Origin: UMGS363 sp051881775
GTDB taxonomy: Bacteria; Bacillota; Clostridia; Oscillospirales; Ruminococcaceae
Reading direction: 5' to 3'
Assembly (NCBI GenBank): GCA_051881775.1
Contig: JBJEQN010000123.1
Span: 1 to 31,229 of the forward strand
Length of the DNA stretch: 31,229 bases
Shown: one piece after another, positions 1-6,792 of the stretch
How the letters are laid out: each line of letters opens with the position of its first letter
How positions within the stretch are numbered: position 1 is the first letter of the stretch
Notes under the pieces: model-generated
Database searches by the model: none
Told to the model about the DNA's origin: nothing
The model's input: the letters and a program-made list of their open reading frames with translations, nothing else
Translations under genes and position numbers: made by a program

Positions 1-428
1 GCGGAGCGGACGACTATCTGCGCAAGCCCTTTAACGTTACGGAAATGCTTGCCCGAATAAGAGCGGCAATAAGGCGGTCGGAAACCCTTTCTCTTCCTGC
101 TCCGGAAAATTCCGTCTTTGAAAACGGCGGACTGAAGATTGATTTTGCAACAAGAACGGTGTATACAAACGGCGCAGAAGTCCACCTTACGCCTAACGAG
201 TATAAGCTGCTGTGTATACTTGCAGGCAATACGGATAAGGTGCTTACCTATTCGTATCTTATAAACGCCATGTGGCCCGGCGGACACGAAAAGGACAAGC
301 AGATACTTAGAGTATTTATGTCGGGTCTGAGGAAGAAAATAGAACCCGAGGGACATGATATGACGTATATATACACAAGTATGGGTATAGGCTACTATAT
401 GCCGAAGATCACGGCAAATAAGGAATAA
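1..428 (+). CDS. OmpR/KdpE-type response regulator, 5'-truncated by window edge
   Basis: The open frame enters from the left edge (codons in phase from base 3) and ends at TAA 426-428. The first visible residues, GADDYLRKPF, are the end of a receiver domain including the conserved Lys-Pro switch pair. An approximately 90-residue winged-helix DNA-binding domain follows: LTPNEYKLLCILAGN, then the recognition-helix part ILRVFMSGLRKKIEP, and the C-terminal wing YIYTSMGIGYYMPK. This arrangement matches the OmpR/PhoB family, and the wording is closest to KdpE, the regulator of high-affinity potassium uptake. The Asp phosphorylation site and the partner kinase lie outside the window, so the KdpE assignment is an inference. 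An internal ATG at 45 is not the start, because the receiver domain continues upstream of it. Confidence 0.85.
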   Translation, partial: GADDYLRKPFNVTEMLARIRAAIRRSETLSLPAPENSVFENGGLKIDFATRTVYTNGAEVHLTPNEYKLLCILAGNTDKVLTYSYLINAMWPGGHEKDKQILRVFMSGLRKKIEPEGHDMTYIYTSMGIGYYMPKITANKE

Positions 429-450
429 CCGCAAATTTTCTGCCCCGACA

Positions 451-846
451 GCGAAGCGATAACGGGATTCCAAAGGGACGAGTCCCTTTGGCGAGGATTT
501 TTAAGGGCGAGGAGCCCTTAAATCGCTCTCCGCAGAGAGCGAAATCCCCTAAAGCAAGGCATAACGCAAAGCTGCGTTAAAAGCGGCAAAGTAAAAAACC
601 AAAGGCGCAATTCACATTAAAAAGCGGAACCAAGCAAAGTTTTGTATATCACAAAACTCGTGGAACCGACTATGTGAATTGCGCCTATTCTATCGTATCA
701 AGAAAAACTGCCCTCGCAACAAATATACTGAGCGTAGCGAAGTGTATTTGTTGCGACACGGCAAACTATGTAATGGTTGCCCCGACAAAGCTTGTTGAAC
801 CTCACCAAAATCGTTGACCCACGGGCGCACACTGTGCGCCCCTACA
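451..846 (-). repeat. Composite non-coding repeat, copy 1 (minus orientation)
   Basis: This is one of four related modules (see also 912-1240, 14557-14860 and 29330-29675). Read in this direction it holds block A (451-496, around CCAAAGGGACGAGTCCCTTTGG), a CTCTCCGCAGAGAG hairpin (near 526-541), the palindrome B (603-686), a second hairpin C (715-755, arms CGCAACAAATATACT and AGTGTATTTGTTGCG) and a short palindrome D (823-841, GGGCGCACACTGTGCGCCC). No convincing gene lies in 429-1250. The short open frames there are antisense pairs over the repeats. Confidence 0.8.
603..686. repeat. 84-bp palindromic element B, copy 1
   Basis: The ends are a perfect 15-bp inverted repeat (AGGCGCAATTCACAT at 603-617 and its complement at 672-686). 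The interior is also palindromic, containing GTTTTGTATATCACAAAAC. It is nearly identical to the copy at 14705-14788. Confidence 0.85.
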
Positions 847-911
847 GAGAAACAGAGAAAATGTGAAAAAATGCTGATTTTGTGCGAAAAACTACCGCAA
901 AATATGTTATG

Positions 912-1240
912 TCGGATAAAATGCACGTCGCTTCGCTCTGTACATTTTATCCGAGGGTACTTTATCTTGATATGTAAGAATAGGCGCAATTCACATTGGG
1001 CGGTTTTTACGACTTTGTTTTGAAACAAAACATTGTCCGTTTCCGCTTTTTGATGTGAATTGCGCCTTTTGAGTGCGTTACTTTGTTTGCTTTTGCTGTT
1101 ACTTTGTTATGTGCCTTAGTTTTGGGGATTTCGCTCTCTGCGGAGAGCGACAAGGGGCTCTCTCGCCAAAGTCAATAAAATTGACTTAAGACCCTCGCCA
1201 AAGGGACTCGTCCCTTTGGAATCCCATTATCGCTTCGCTG
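912..1240 (+). repeat. Composite non-coding repeat, copy 2 (plus orientation)
   Basis: This copy faces copy 1 head to head. It contains hairpin C (912-954, arms TCGGATAAAATG and CATTTTATCCGA), palindrome B (982-1067), a TTACTTTGTT-rich stretch, a CTCTCTGCGGAGAGCG hairpin (near 1132-1149) and block A (1194-1240). It has no D palindrome of its own. It ends 10 bases before the nrdG stop codon and may contribute to transcript ends there. Confidence 0.78.
982..1067. repeat. 86-bp palindromic element B, copy 2
   Basis: Terminal inverted repeats AGGCGCAATTCACAT (982-996) and its complement (1053-1067) are conserved. The interior has diverged from copies 1 and 3 but still carries TTTTGTTTTGAAACAAAA, so the internal pairing is retained. 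Confidence 0.85.
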
Positions 1241-1250
1241 TCGGGTCTGT

Positions 1251-1772
1251 TTATTTTTCAATTGTTACTGTTTTTCCGCTCTGCAATGTCTTTTTAAGGT
1301 CAATGATACGCTGATTGGACGAACCTCTGAATGCAAGAGATATATTTTTGAGTTCTTCCTTGAATTCACCGTCCACAAGAACGTCTATCATTCCGAGCAT
1401 TTCGTCCGTTACCTCGCATCTTGCTCTGCTGTCACGGAGAAGGTCGCTTTCAAGGGTATATCCCGTATAACACCACACGTTCTTTTCGGGCAGCTCTTTT
1501 CTTACCCTTCGCAGCAGCTTTACAAGCTCCCTTTGGTTATCCGGTTCAAAGGGTTCGCCGCCGAGAAGTGATAACCCGTCGACGTACTCAAAGGAAAGCA
1601 TATCCATAATGCTTTGCTCCGTTTCGGCGGTATAAGGCCTGCCGTAGCTGAAATTCCACGTTTCGGGGTTGAAGCAGCCCTTGCAGCGGTGTGTACAGCC
1701 CGAAACAAACAGGGATACTCTTATTCCCTCGCCGTTGGCAATATCAAAGTTCTTTATTTCACCGTAATACAT
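1251..1772 (-). CDS. nrdG: Anaerobic ribonucleotide reductase activating enzyme NrdG
   Basis: This 173-residue radical SAM enzyme uses S-adenosylmethionine and a [4Fe-4S] cluster to place the glycyl radical on NrdD. The cluster motif is Cys26-x3-Cys30-x2-Cys33 in the stretch SGCTHRCKGCFNPETW. The GGEPF motif that contacts the SAM amino group follows (LSLLGGEPF). The length and the short CxxxCxxC-only architecture, without a SPASM domain, are normal for NrdG. The ATG at 1772 lies one base after the nrdD stop codon, so the two genes are almost certainly co-transcribed and translationally coupled. NrdD lies immediately upstream, which confirms the assignment. Confidence 0.95.
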   Translation of the reverse strand: MYYGEIKNFDIANGEGIRVSLFVSGCTHRCKGCFNPETWNFSYGRPYTAETEQSIMDMLSFEYVDGLSLLGGEPFEPDNQRELVKLLRRVRKELPEKNVWCYTGYTLESDLLRDSRARCEVTDEMLGMIDVLVDGEFKEELKNISLAFRGSSNQRIIDLKKTLQSGKTVTIEK

Positions 1773-1773
1773 A

Positions 1774-3948
1774 TTACAGATGAAGCACCCTTTCTCTTAT
1801 TTCCTGGGTCCTGCCCTGATTCCAGAACTGAGTGCCGATATAGCCGCAGGTCCTTCTTGCAACGTTCAGCTTGTTCTGGTCACGGTTGCCGCAATGAGGA
1901 CATTCCCATATAAGCTTGCCGTCCTCGTCCTCGACTATCTTTATCTCGCCGTCAAAGCCGCATACCTGACAATAATCGCTCTTTGTGTTAAGCTCTGCGT
2001 ACATAATGTTCTCATAGATGAACTTCATTATCTTTATTACCGCAGGAATATTGTTCTGCATATTGGGAACTTCAACATAGCTGATAGCTCCTCCGGGGGA
2101 AAGTGCCTGGAACTGGGATTCAAACTTCAGCTTTGTGAAGGCGTCTATTTTTTCGGTAACGTGAACGTGATAGCTGTTTGTGATGTAGTTTTTGTCGGTA
2201 ACGCCCTTTATGATGCCAAAGCGCTTCTGCAGGCACTTGGAGAATTTGTAGGTGGTGCTTTCAAGAGGTGTTCCGTAAAGAGAGAAGTCGATGTTTTCTT
2301 TTTCCTTCCACGCTTTGCAGGCATCGTTCATATGCTGCATTACCTCAAGGGCAAAGGGCGTAGCCTCGGGGTCGGTGTGGGACTTGCCCGTCATGTATCT
2401 TGTACACTCGCAAAGTCCTGCATAGCCGAGAGAAATAGTGGAATAGCCGCCGTAAAGCAGCTTGTCTATAGGTTCGCCCTTTTTAAGTCTTGCAAGCGCA
2501 CCGTATTGCCAGAGTATAGGCGCAGCATCGGACAAGGTACCCTTTAATCTTTCGTGGCGGCACATAAGCGCACGATAGCAAAGGTCAAGCCTTTCATCAA
2601 ATATCTTCCAGAACTTCTCCATATCTCCGCCGGAGGAAAGGGCAACGTCCACAAGGTTGATTGTAACAACACCCTGATTGAAGCGTCCGTAATACTTGGG
2701 CTTGCCGTTTTCGTCAACGTAAGGCGTAAGGAAGCTGCGGCAGCCCATGCAGGTGTAGCAGTGACCCTCGCCGTTTTTATCGACTTTAAGGTCAAGCATT
2801 ACCTTCTCACTGATATAATCGGGAACAAGACGCTTTGCCGTGCATTTTGCGGCAAGCTCGGTGAGATAGAAATACGGACTGTCCTCTTCAACGTTATCAT
2901 CTTCAAGAACATATATAAGCTTGGGGAACGCAGGTGTTATCCACACGCCTGCTTCGTTTTTAACGCCCTGATAACGCTGGCGGAGCATCTCTTCGATAAT
3001 AAGGGCAAGATCCTGCTTTTCGTTCTCATCCTTGGCTTCGTTAAGATACATAAATACGGTGAGGAACGGTGCCTGACCGTTTGTAGTCATAAGGGTAACG
3101 ACCTGATACTGAATGGTCTGAACGCCCTTTTCGATCTCCTTGTGCAGACGCTTTTCAACGATCTCAGCTATCTGCGTTTCGCTCGGAGCTGCACCGAGAG
3201 CCTTGACCTCTTCCACAACGTCCTTGTGTATCTTCTCACGGGATATTTGTACGAACGGAGCAAGGTGCGCAAGGCTTATGCTCTGACCGCCGTACTGGTT
3301 GCTTGCCACCTGTGCGATTATCTGTGTGGCAATGTTGCAGGCGGTAGAGAAGCTGTGGGGCTTTTCAATAAGAGTTTCGCTTATGACCGTTCCGTTCTGG
3401 AGCATATCCTCAAGGTTCACAAGATCGCAGTTATGCATATGCTGTGCGAAATAATCGGAATCGTGGAAATGGATAAGTCCGTTCTTGTCGGCTTCCACAA
3501 TATCGGGGGGCAGAAGCAGACGGTTCGTTATATCACGGCTCACCTCGCCTGCCATATAGTCACGCTGAACGCTGTTGACAACGGGGTTTTTGTTGGAATT
3601 TTCCTGCATTACCTCTTCGTTGTTACATTCAAGAAGGGTAAGTATCCTGTCATCGGTGGTGTTTGCCTTGCGGACAAGGGAACGAGTGTAGCGGTACTTG
3701 ACATAACGCCTTGCCACCTCAAAAGCGCCCTTTGCCATTATCTGGTTCTCAACCATATCCTGTATTTCTTCAACGGATACCGCACGGCTTATCTTTGAAC
3801 ACTTATATTCAATGTAATCGGCAATATCCTCTATCTGTTCCTTAGTCAGCTCAACGGTTTCCGAGGCGTTGTTCGCCTTTGCAACGGCGTTTACTATCTT
3901 TGTAACGTCGAAGCTCTCCTCCGAGCCGTTTCTTTTGATGATCTTCAA
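1774..3948 (-). CDS. nrdD: Anaerobic ribonucleoside-triphosphate reductase NrdD (class III)
   Basis: This 724-residue glycyl-radical enzyme reduces ribonucleoside triphosphates to deoxyribonucleotides without oxygen. The N-terminus (about residues 1-95, beginning MKIIKRNGSEESFD) is an ATP-cone allosteric domain. The C-terminus has the zinc-binding set Cys660/Cys663/Cys683/Cys686 and the radical site RTCGY with Gly702, 22 residues from the end. The start is a TTG at 3948. It is supported by GGGAGG 9 bases upstream, by the natural MKIIKRNG beginning, and by the absence of an ATG in reach. Transcription probably starts from the promoter at 4031-4059, controlled by NrdR through the boxes at 3985-4032. 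nrdG follows after one base. Confidence 0.96.
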   Translation of the reverse strand: MKIIKRNGSEESFDVTKIVNAVAKANNASETVELTKEQIEDIADYIEYKCSKISRAVSVEEIQDMVENQIMAKGAFEVARRYVKYRYTRSLVRKANTTDDRILTLLECNNEEVMQENSNKNPVVNSVQRDYMAGEVSRDITNRLLLPPDIVEADKNGLIHFHDSDYFAQHMHNCDLVNLEDMLQNGTVISETLIEKPHSFSTACNIATQIIAQVASNQYGGQSISLAHLAPFVQISREKIHKDVVEEVKALGAAPSETQIAEIVEKRLHKEIEKGVQTIQYQVVTLMTTNGQAPFLTVFMYLNEAKDENEKQDLALIIEEMLRQRYQGVKNEAGVWITPAFPKLIYVLEDDNVEEDSPYFYLTELAAKCTAKRLVPDYISEKVMLDLKVDKNGEGHCYTCMGCRSFLTPYVDENGKPKYYGRFNQGVVTINLVDVALSSGGDMEKFWKIFDERLDLCYRALMCRHERLKGTLSDAAPILWQYGALARLKKGEPIDKLLYGGYSTISLGYAGLCECTRYMTGKSHTDPEATPFALEVMQHMNDACKAWKEKENIDFSLYGTPLESTTYKFSKCLQKRFGIIKGVTDKNYITNSYHVHVTEKIDAFTKLKFESQFQALSPGGAISYVEVPNMQNNIPAVIKIMKFIYENIMYAELNTKSDYCQVCGFDGEIKIVEDEDGKLIWECPHCGNRDQNKLNVARRTCGYIGTQFWNQGRTQEIRERVLHL

Positions 3949-3984
3949 CTCTTTTGTCCTCCCTAATCGGCTGTAAGGTCAGCC

Positions 3985-4032
3985 GCACAATATATTGATT
4001 GATTTTTATTATATTAACACTACATATTGAAT
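3985..4032 (-). promoter_or_regulatory. Pair of NrdR-box-like sites upstream of nrdD
   Basis: On the plus strand the sites read GCACAATATATTGATT (3985-4000) and ACACTACATATTGAAT (4017-4032). By eye each matches about 13 of 16 positions of the known NrdR box, ACACWAWATVTWGTGT, on one or the other strand. Their starts are 32 bp apart, or three helical turns, which is the spacing NrdR needs. The outer box overlaps the -10 element, as expected for a repressor of the reductase operon. A weaker third match lies at 4054-4069. The nrdR gene is not in the window. Confidence 0.7.
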
Positions 4033-4059
4033 TATAACACATCTGGAATAGTTATGCAA
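4031..4059 (-). promoter_or_regulatory. Promoter of nrdDG
   Basis: On the minus strand there is TTGCAT (4059-4054), a 17-bp spacer and TATAAT (4036-4031). The predicted start near 4024 leaves a leader of about 75 bases containing the inner NrdR-like box and the TTG-adjacent GGGAGG. Confidence 0.65.
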
Positions 4060-4118
4060 TATATCGTTTTGTCTAATAATTATGCCACATATTTGGTATA
4101 ATTAATACTTGACAAACC

Positions 4119-4157
4119 AAAAGGCAAGGGTCACACATTTACACCCTTGCCTTTTTT
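4119..4157 (-). terminator. Rho-independent terminator, usable in both directions
   Basis: A 13-bp stem (AAAAGGCAAGGGT at 4119-4131 with ACCCTTGCCTTTT at 4143-4155) has an 11-base loop and T-rich flanks. It lies downstream of the HTH-AbrB gene and upstream of the nrdD promoter. Its likely job is to stop transcripts of the regulator before they enter nrdDG. Confidence 0.75.
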
Positions 4158-4211
4158 GTTATTTAATTACATTTTATTCTGTTATTTTCCTCCGAAAAGC
4201 AGCGCCTGGGT

Positions 4212-4667
4212 TCATTCGTCTTTTTTGCCCTCTTTATTATGCTTAAAGTGCAGGTCGCCCAGCGCTATCATGCGCAGAAGCTCCGTCATGGAGCGCTTGG
4301 GGATAATGCCAAGCCCTCTGTCCTCGTCGCCGAACATAATAAGCTGATCGCCGGGATTTATTCCGAAAACCGTTCTTGCCTTTTTGGGTATAACTATCTG
4401 ACCTCTGTCCCCAACGGTAACGGAGCCGAAGAAATACTTGCCCTTTGGAGGAATGTCGGGACCTGCTCCCTCGGGAGTATAATTTATAAGGTCGTCAACG
4501 GTAACGTTGAAAAGCTCTGCAAGGGCGGTGCAGTTGTAAATATCCGGTACGCTTTCTCCCTTTTCCCATTTCGCCACAGCCTGACGGGAAACACCTATTT
4601 TCTCGGCGACCTCTTCCTGAGTATAGCCGTTTTGTTTTCTCAGATAGGAAAGATTTATATTTATCAT
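4212..4667 (-). CDS. XRE-family HTH regulator fused to an AbrB/SpoVT domain
   Basis: The protein has an N-terminal XRE helix-turn-helix (YLRKQNGYTQEEVAEKIGVS, then RQAVAKWEKGESVPD), a linker, and a C-terminal AbrB/MazE/SpoVT swapped-hairpin domain (GSVTVGDRGQIVIPKKARTV, then FGINPGDQLIMFGDEDRG). Both are DNA-binding folds, so this is a two-domain transition-state-type regulator. Its target is unknown. Two in-frame ATGs compete. The outer one (4676) is only one base from AAGGAGG (4684-4678). The inner one (4667) is 10 bases away and is preferred here, giving 151 residues. The charged C-terminus (HNKEGKKDE) is probably disordered. It has its own promoter at 4691-4719 and stands alone between two terminator or promoter regions. 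Confidence 0.88.
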   Translation of the reverse strand: MININLSYLRKQNGYTQEEVAEKIGVSRQAVAKWEKGESVPDIYNCTALAELFNVTVDDLINYTPEGAGPDIPPKGKYFFGSVTVGDRGQIVIPKKARTVFGINPGDQLIMFGDEDRGLGIIPKRSMTELLRMIALGDLHFKHNKEGKKDE

Positions 4668-4690
4668 ATTTTTCATACCTCCTTGTAAAC

Positions 4691-4719
4691 ATTATAAAAC
4701 ATATTTCCGTACTTTTCAA
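4691..4719 (-). promoter_or_regulatory. Promoter of the HTH-AbrB gene
   Basis: On the minus strand TTGAAA (4719-4714) is followed by 17 bp and TATAAT (4696-4691). The transcript would begin near 4684, giving a very short leader that starts at the Shine-Dalgarno sequence. This also favours the ATG at 4667 over the one at 4676. Confidence 0.65.
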
Positions 4720-4871
4720 TTAACTTTGCATTACATTTCGGACGTTCAAATGTAACTTTGGGTTGCATACCCCTCAAAATAAGCAATAAAGGCAGCTGTT
4801 GTCAAATTTACCTTAAAATGCACAAAAAATCTGCCGCCGATTGTAAATTCATACAAATTATATAAAACCTA

Positions 4872-4900
4872 TTGACAAAGTAAAGATTGTGTTGTATTAT
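4872..4900 (+). promoter_or_regulatory. Promoter of metY
   Basis: TTGACA (4872-4877), a 17-bp spacer and TATTAT (4895-4900). The predicted start near 4907 gives an untranslated leader of about 160 bases before metY. That is long enough to hold the operator-like repeat at 4918-4937 and the upstream ORF at 4957-5019. Confidence 0.7.
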
Positions 4901-4917
4901 AAAAGCACAGCAAACCT

Positions 4918-4937
4918 ACTAAATAGATAGAATTAGT
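4918..4937. promoter_or_regulatory. Imperfect inverted repeat in the metY leader, possible operator
   Basis: ACTAAATAGATAGAATTAGT lies just downstream of the predicted transcription start, with half sites ACTAA and TTAGT 10 bases apart. AT-rich repeats of this type are bound by Rrf2-family cysteine regulators (CymR) in Firmicutes. That identity is only a guess here, as no such regulator is in the window. Confidence 0.3.
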
Positions 4938-4956
4938 TATCAAGGAGGGCTTACCC

Positions 4957-5019
4957 TTGAAAAAGCCAAATTTACGCAAACCTTTCCGAATGTGCAGCTC
5001 ATTTGTCTGTCGCCCGTAA
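4957..5019 (+). CDS. Possible 20-codon Cys-containing leader peptide upstream of metY
   Basis: A TTG at 4957 is preceded by AAGGAGG (4942-4948) at the ideal 8-base distance. It opens a 20-codon frame ending at TAA 5017-5019. The peptide is basic, begins MKKPNLRKPF, and ends MCSSFVCRP with two cysteines (codons 13 and 18). It sits 50 bases before metY, a sulfur-assimilation gene. A strong ribosome binding site in front of so short a frame, with cysteine codons near its end, suggests translational attenuation by cysteine supply. Small Cys-containing leader peptides are known upstream of sulfur genes in Actinobacteria, but homology to them is not established. No obvious terminator hairpin was seen between this frame and metY, so the mechanism is open. 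Confidence 0.45.
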   Translation: MKKPNLRKPFRMCSSFVCRP

Positions 5020-5069
5020 AAATAAACGCTGAAATCCAAAATACTTGAATTTAAAAGGAGATAATTACA

Positions 5070-6368
5070 ATGAGCACACTTAAAGAAAGAAATTTAAAGT
5101 TTGAGACCAAGCAGCTTCATGTCGGACAGGAAAGCGCCGACCCCGCAACCGACGCAAGAGCAGTTCCCATTTACGCTACCTCTTCCTACGTTTTCCATAA
5201 CTCACAGCACGCCGCAGACCGTTTCGGTCTCCGTGACCCCGGCAATATCTACGGCAGACTTACAAACCCCACACAGGACGTTTTCGAGCAGAGAATAGCA
5301 GCTCTTGAAGGCGGTGTTGCAGCCCTTGCTGTAGCTTCCGGCGCAGCTGCCGTTACATATACTATCCAGAATCTTGCACAGGCAGGCGATCACATCGTTG
5401 CCGCAAAGACCATATACGGCGGAACCTATAACCTGCTCGCACATACTCTTCCCGAGTACGGCATCACCACCACCTTCGTTGACCCCGAGGAAGAGGGCGC
5501 TTTTGAAAAGGCTATCAAGGACAACACAAAGGCTGTCTATATAGAAACTCTCGGCAACCCCAACTCCAATATTATCGACATTGAAGCCGTTGCCGCAATC
5601 GCTCACAAGCACAAGATACCCCTTGTGGTTGACAGCACCTTTACAACGCCTTTCCTTCTCCGTCCTATTGAATACGGTGCAGACATCGTTGTTCATTCCG
5701 CAACAAAGTTCATCGGCGGACACGGAACAGCTATCGGCGGCGTTATCATTGACAGCGGCAAGTTCGACTGGGAAGCAAGCGGAAAGTTCCCCTCTCTCAC
5801 CGAGCCTAACCCCAGCTACCACGGCATCAGCTTCACAAAGGCAGTTGGCGCAGCCGCATTCGTTACAAAGATAAGAGCTATCCTTTTAAGAGATACGGGC
5901 GCAACTCTTTCTCCTTTCCACGCATTCCTCTTCCTCCAGGGACTTGAAACTCTGTCACTGAGAGTTGAAAGACACGTTGAAAATGCCCTTAAGGTAGTTG
6001 ATTTCCTCAGCAAGCACCCTCAGGTAGAGAACGTTAACCACCCCTCACTTGCAACAGGTGAGCAGAAGCGTCTTTACGACAAGTATTTCCCCAATGGCGG
6101 CGGCTCTATCTTCACCTTTGAGATAAAGGGTACCGAGGACGACGCAAAGAAGTTCATCGACCACCTGCAGGTATTCTCTCTCCTTGCCAACGTTGCGGAC
6201 GTAAAGAGCCTTGCTATACACCCTGCTTCCACCACACATTCCCAGCTTAACGAAGAAGAGCTTGTTGAACAGGGTATCAAGCCCAACACTATCCGTCTTT
6301 CTATCGGCACGGAGCATATCGACGACATTCTCTTCGACCTTGAAGAAGCATTCAAGGCAATAAAGTAA
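5070..6368 (+). CDS. metY: O-acetylhomoserine sulfhydrylase (MetY), Cys/Met metabolism PLP enzyme
   Basis: This 432-residue enzyme of the gamma-family of PLP-dependent Cys/Met metabolism proteins joins sulfide or a thiol to O-acetylhomoserine to give homocysteine or methionine. The PLP-binding lysine is Lys213 in VVHSATKFIGGHG. Asp188 (VVDST), which contacts the pyridine ring, and the YGRLTNPT motif (residues 61-68) that binds phosphate from the neighbouring subunit are both present. A length of about 430 residues, with the insertion near residues 230-260 (GKFDWEASGKFPSLTEPNPSYHG), is typical of O-acetylhomoserine aminocarboxypropyltransferase rather than cystathionine gamma-synthase (about 380). 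AAAAGGAG lies 8 bases before the ATG. It has its own promoter and terminator, so it is a single-gene transcript probably controlled by sulfur status through its leader. Confidence 0.93.
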   Translation: MSTLKERNLKFETKQLHVGQESADPATDARAVPIYATSSYVFHNSQHAADRFGLRDPGNIYGRLTNPTQDVFEQRIAALEGGVAALAVASGAAAVTYTIQNLAQAGDHIVAAKTIYGGTYNLLAHTLPEYGITTTFVDPEEEGAFEKAIKDNTKAVYIETLGNPNSNIIDIEAVAAIAHKHKIPLVVDSTFTTPFLLRPIEYGADIVVHSATKFIGGHGTAIGGVIIDSGKFDWEASGKFPSLTEPNPSYHGISFTKAVGAAAFVTKIRAILLRDTGATLSPFHAFLFLQGLETLSLRVERHVENALKVVDFLSKHPQVENVNHPSLATGEQKRLYDKYFPNGGGSIFTFEIKGTEDDAKKFIDHLQVFSLLANVADVKSLAIHPASTTHSQLNEEELVEQGIKPNTIRLSIGTEHIDDILFDLEEAFKAIK

Positions 6369-6416
6369 TCCGCTTTTCCTTAACTTAAAATACTTCATAG
6401 AACTCCCTTAATAAAT

Positions 6417-6458
6417 AAAAAGCAGCGCTGCCCGTAAAAAGGCGGCGCTGCTTTTTTT
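6417..6458 (+). terminator. Rho-independent terminator of metY
   Basis: The stem AGCAGCGCTGCC / GGCGGCGCTGCT has one wobble pair, an 8-base loop and a run of seven T. It starts about 50 bases after the metY stop codon. Confidence 0.88.
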
Positions 6459-6460
6459 AA

Positions 6461-6677
6461 TGTGGAAAGTGGAAAGTGGAATTTTGTTGCTCTGCGCTAA
6501 ATGAATAGTGAAGAATGAATAATGAATAGTGAATAATTAAGGTGTTCGCTTCGCTCACGAAATTTGAAAATAACATCGTCGCAGGCGATACCATAATTTC
6601 ACATTCCACTTTCAACTTTCCAAATTCCAAATTAATTACAATTCCACTCTCCACTCTCCACTCTTCACACTTCAAAC
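6461..6677. repeat. ATGAATAATGAATAGTG-family repeat, copy 1
   Basis: The left flank carries GTGGAAAGTGGAAAGTGGAA (6461-6480) and the right flank its near complement, ATTCCACTCTCCACTCTCC. Between them lie GCGCTAAATGAATAGTG, the AATGAATAGTGAATAATTAA stretch, a GGTGTTCGCTTCGCTCACG hairpin (6541-6559) and a CGTCGCAGGCGATACC hairpin (near 6577-6592). It occupies nearly all of the gap between metY and the next operon, and the operon promoter starts just after it. Confidence 0.75.
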
Positions 6678-6694
6678 TTTATAAAAATAAGTGC

Positions 6695-6723
6695 TTGAAA
6701 TCCCTGTGTTTTTGTGGTAAAAT
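6695..6723 (+). promoter_or_regulatory. Promoter of the 6793-14535 operon
   Basis: TTGAAA (6695-6700), a 17-bp spacer and TAAAAT (6718-6723). It abuts the repeat at 6461-6677. No other convincing promoter or terminator is visible until 14535, so six genes probably depend on it. Confidence 0.55.
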
Positions 6724-6792
6724 GTAAAAGAGTATAACTGCGGACGGGAAACTGTGCCGTTTTGAGAAAAATACTGCCGAAAGGAGCCTGCG

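Noticed and set aside
690..1028. Overlapping short open frames on both strands in the first intergenic region
   Set aside because: They run through hairpins and palindromes of the composite repeats and have no ribosome binding sites.
2554..3798. Long open frame (414 codons) on the plus strand opposite nrdD
   Set aside because: It is fully antisense to a well-supported gene, shows no domain sense, and arises from the codon pattern of nrdD.
4907..5069. SAM (S-box) or T-box riboswitch in the metY leader
   Set aside because: No S-box core or T-box GGTGG/specifier features, and no terminator hairpin before metY.
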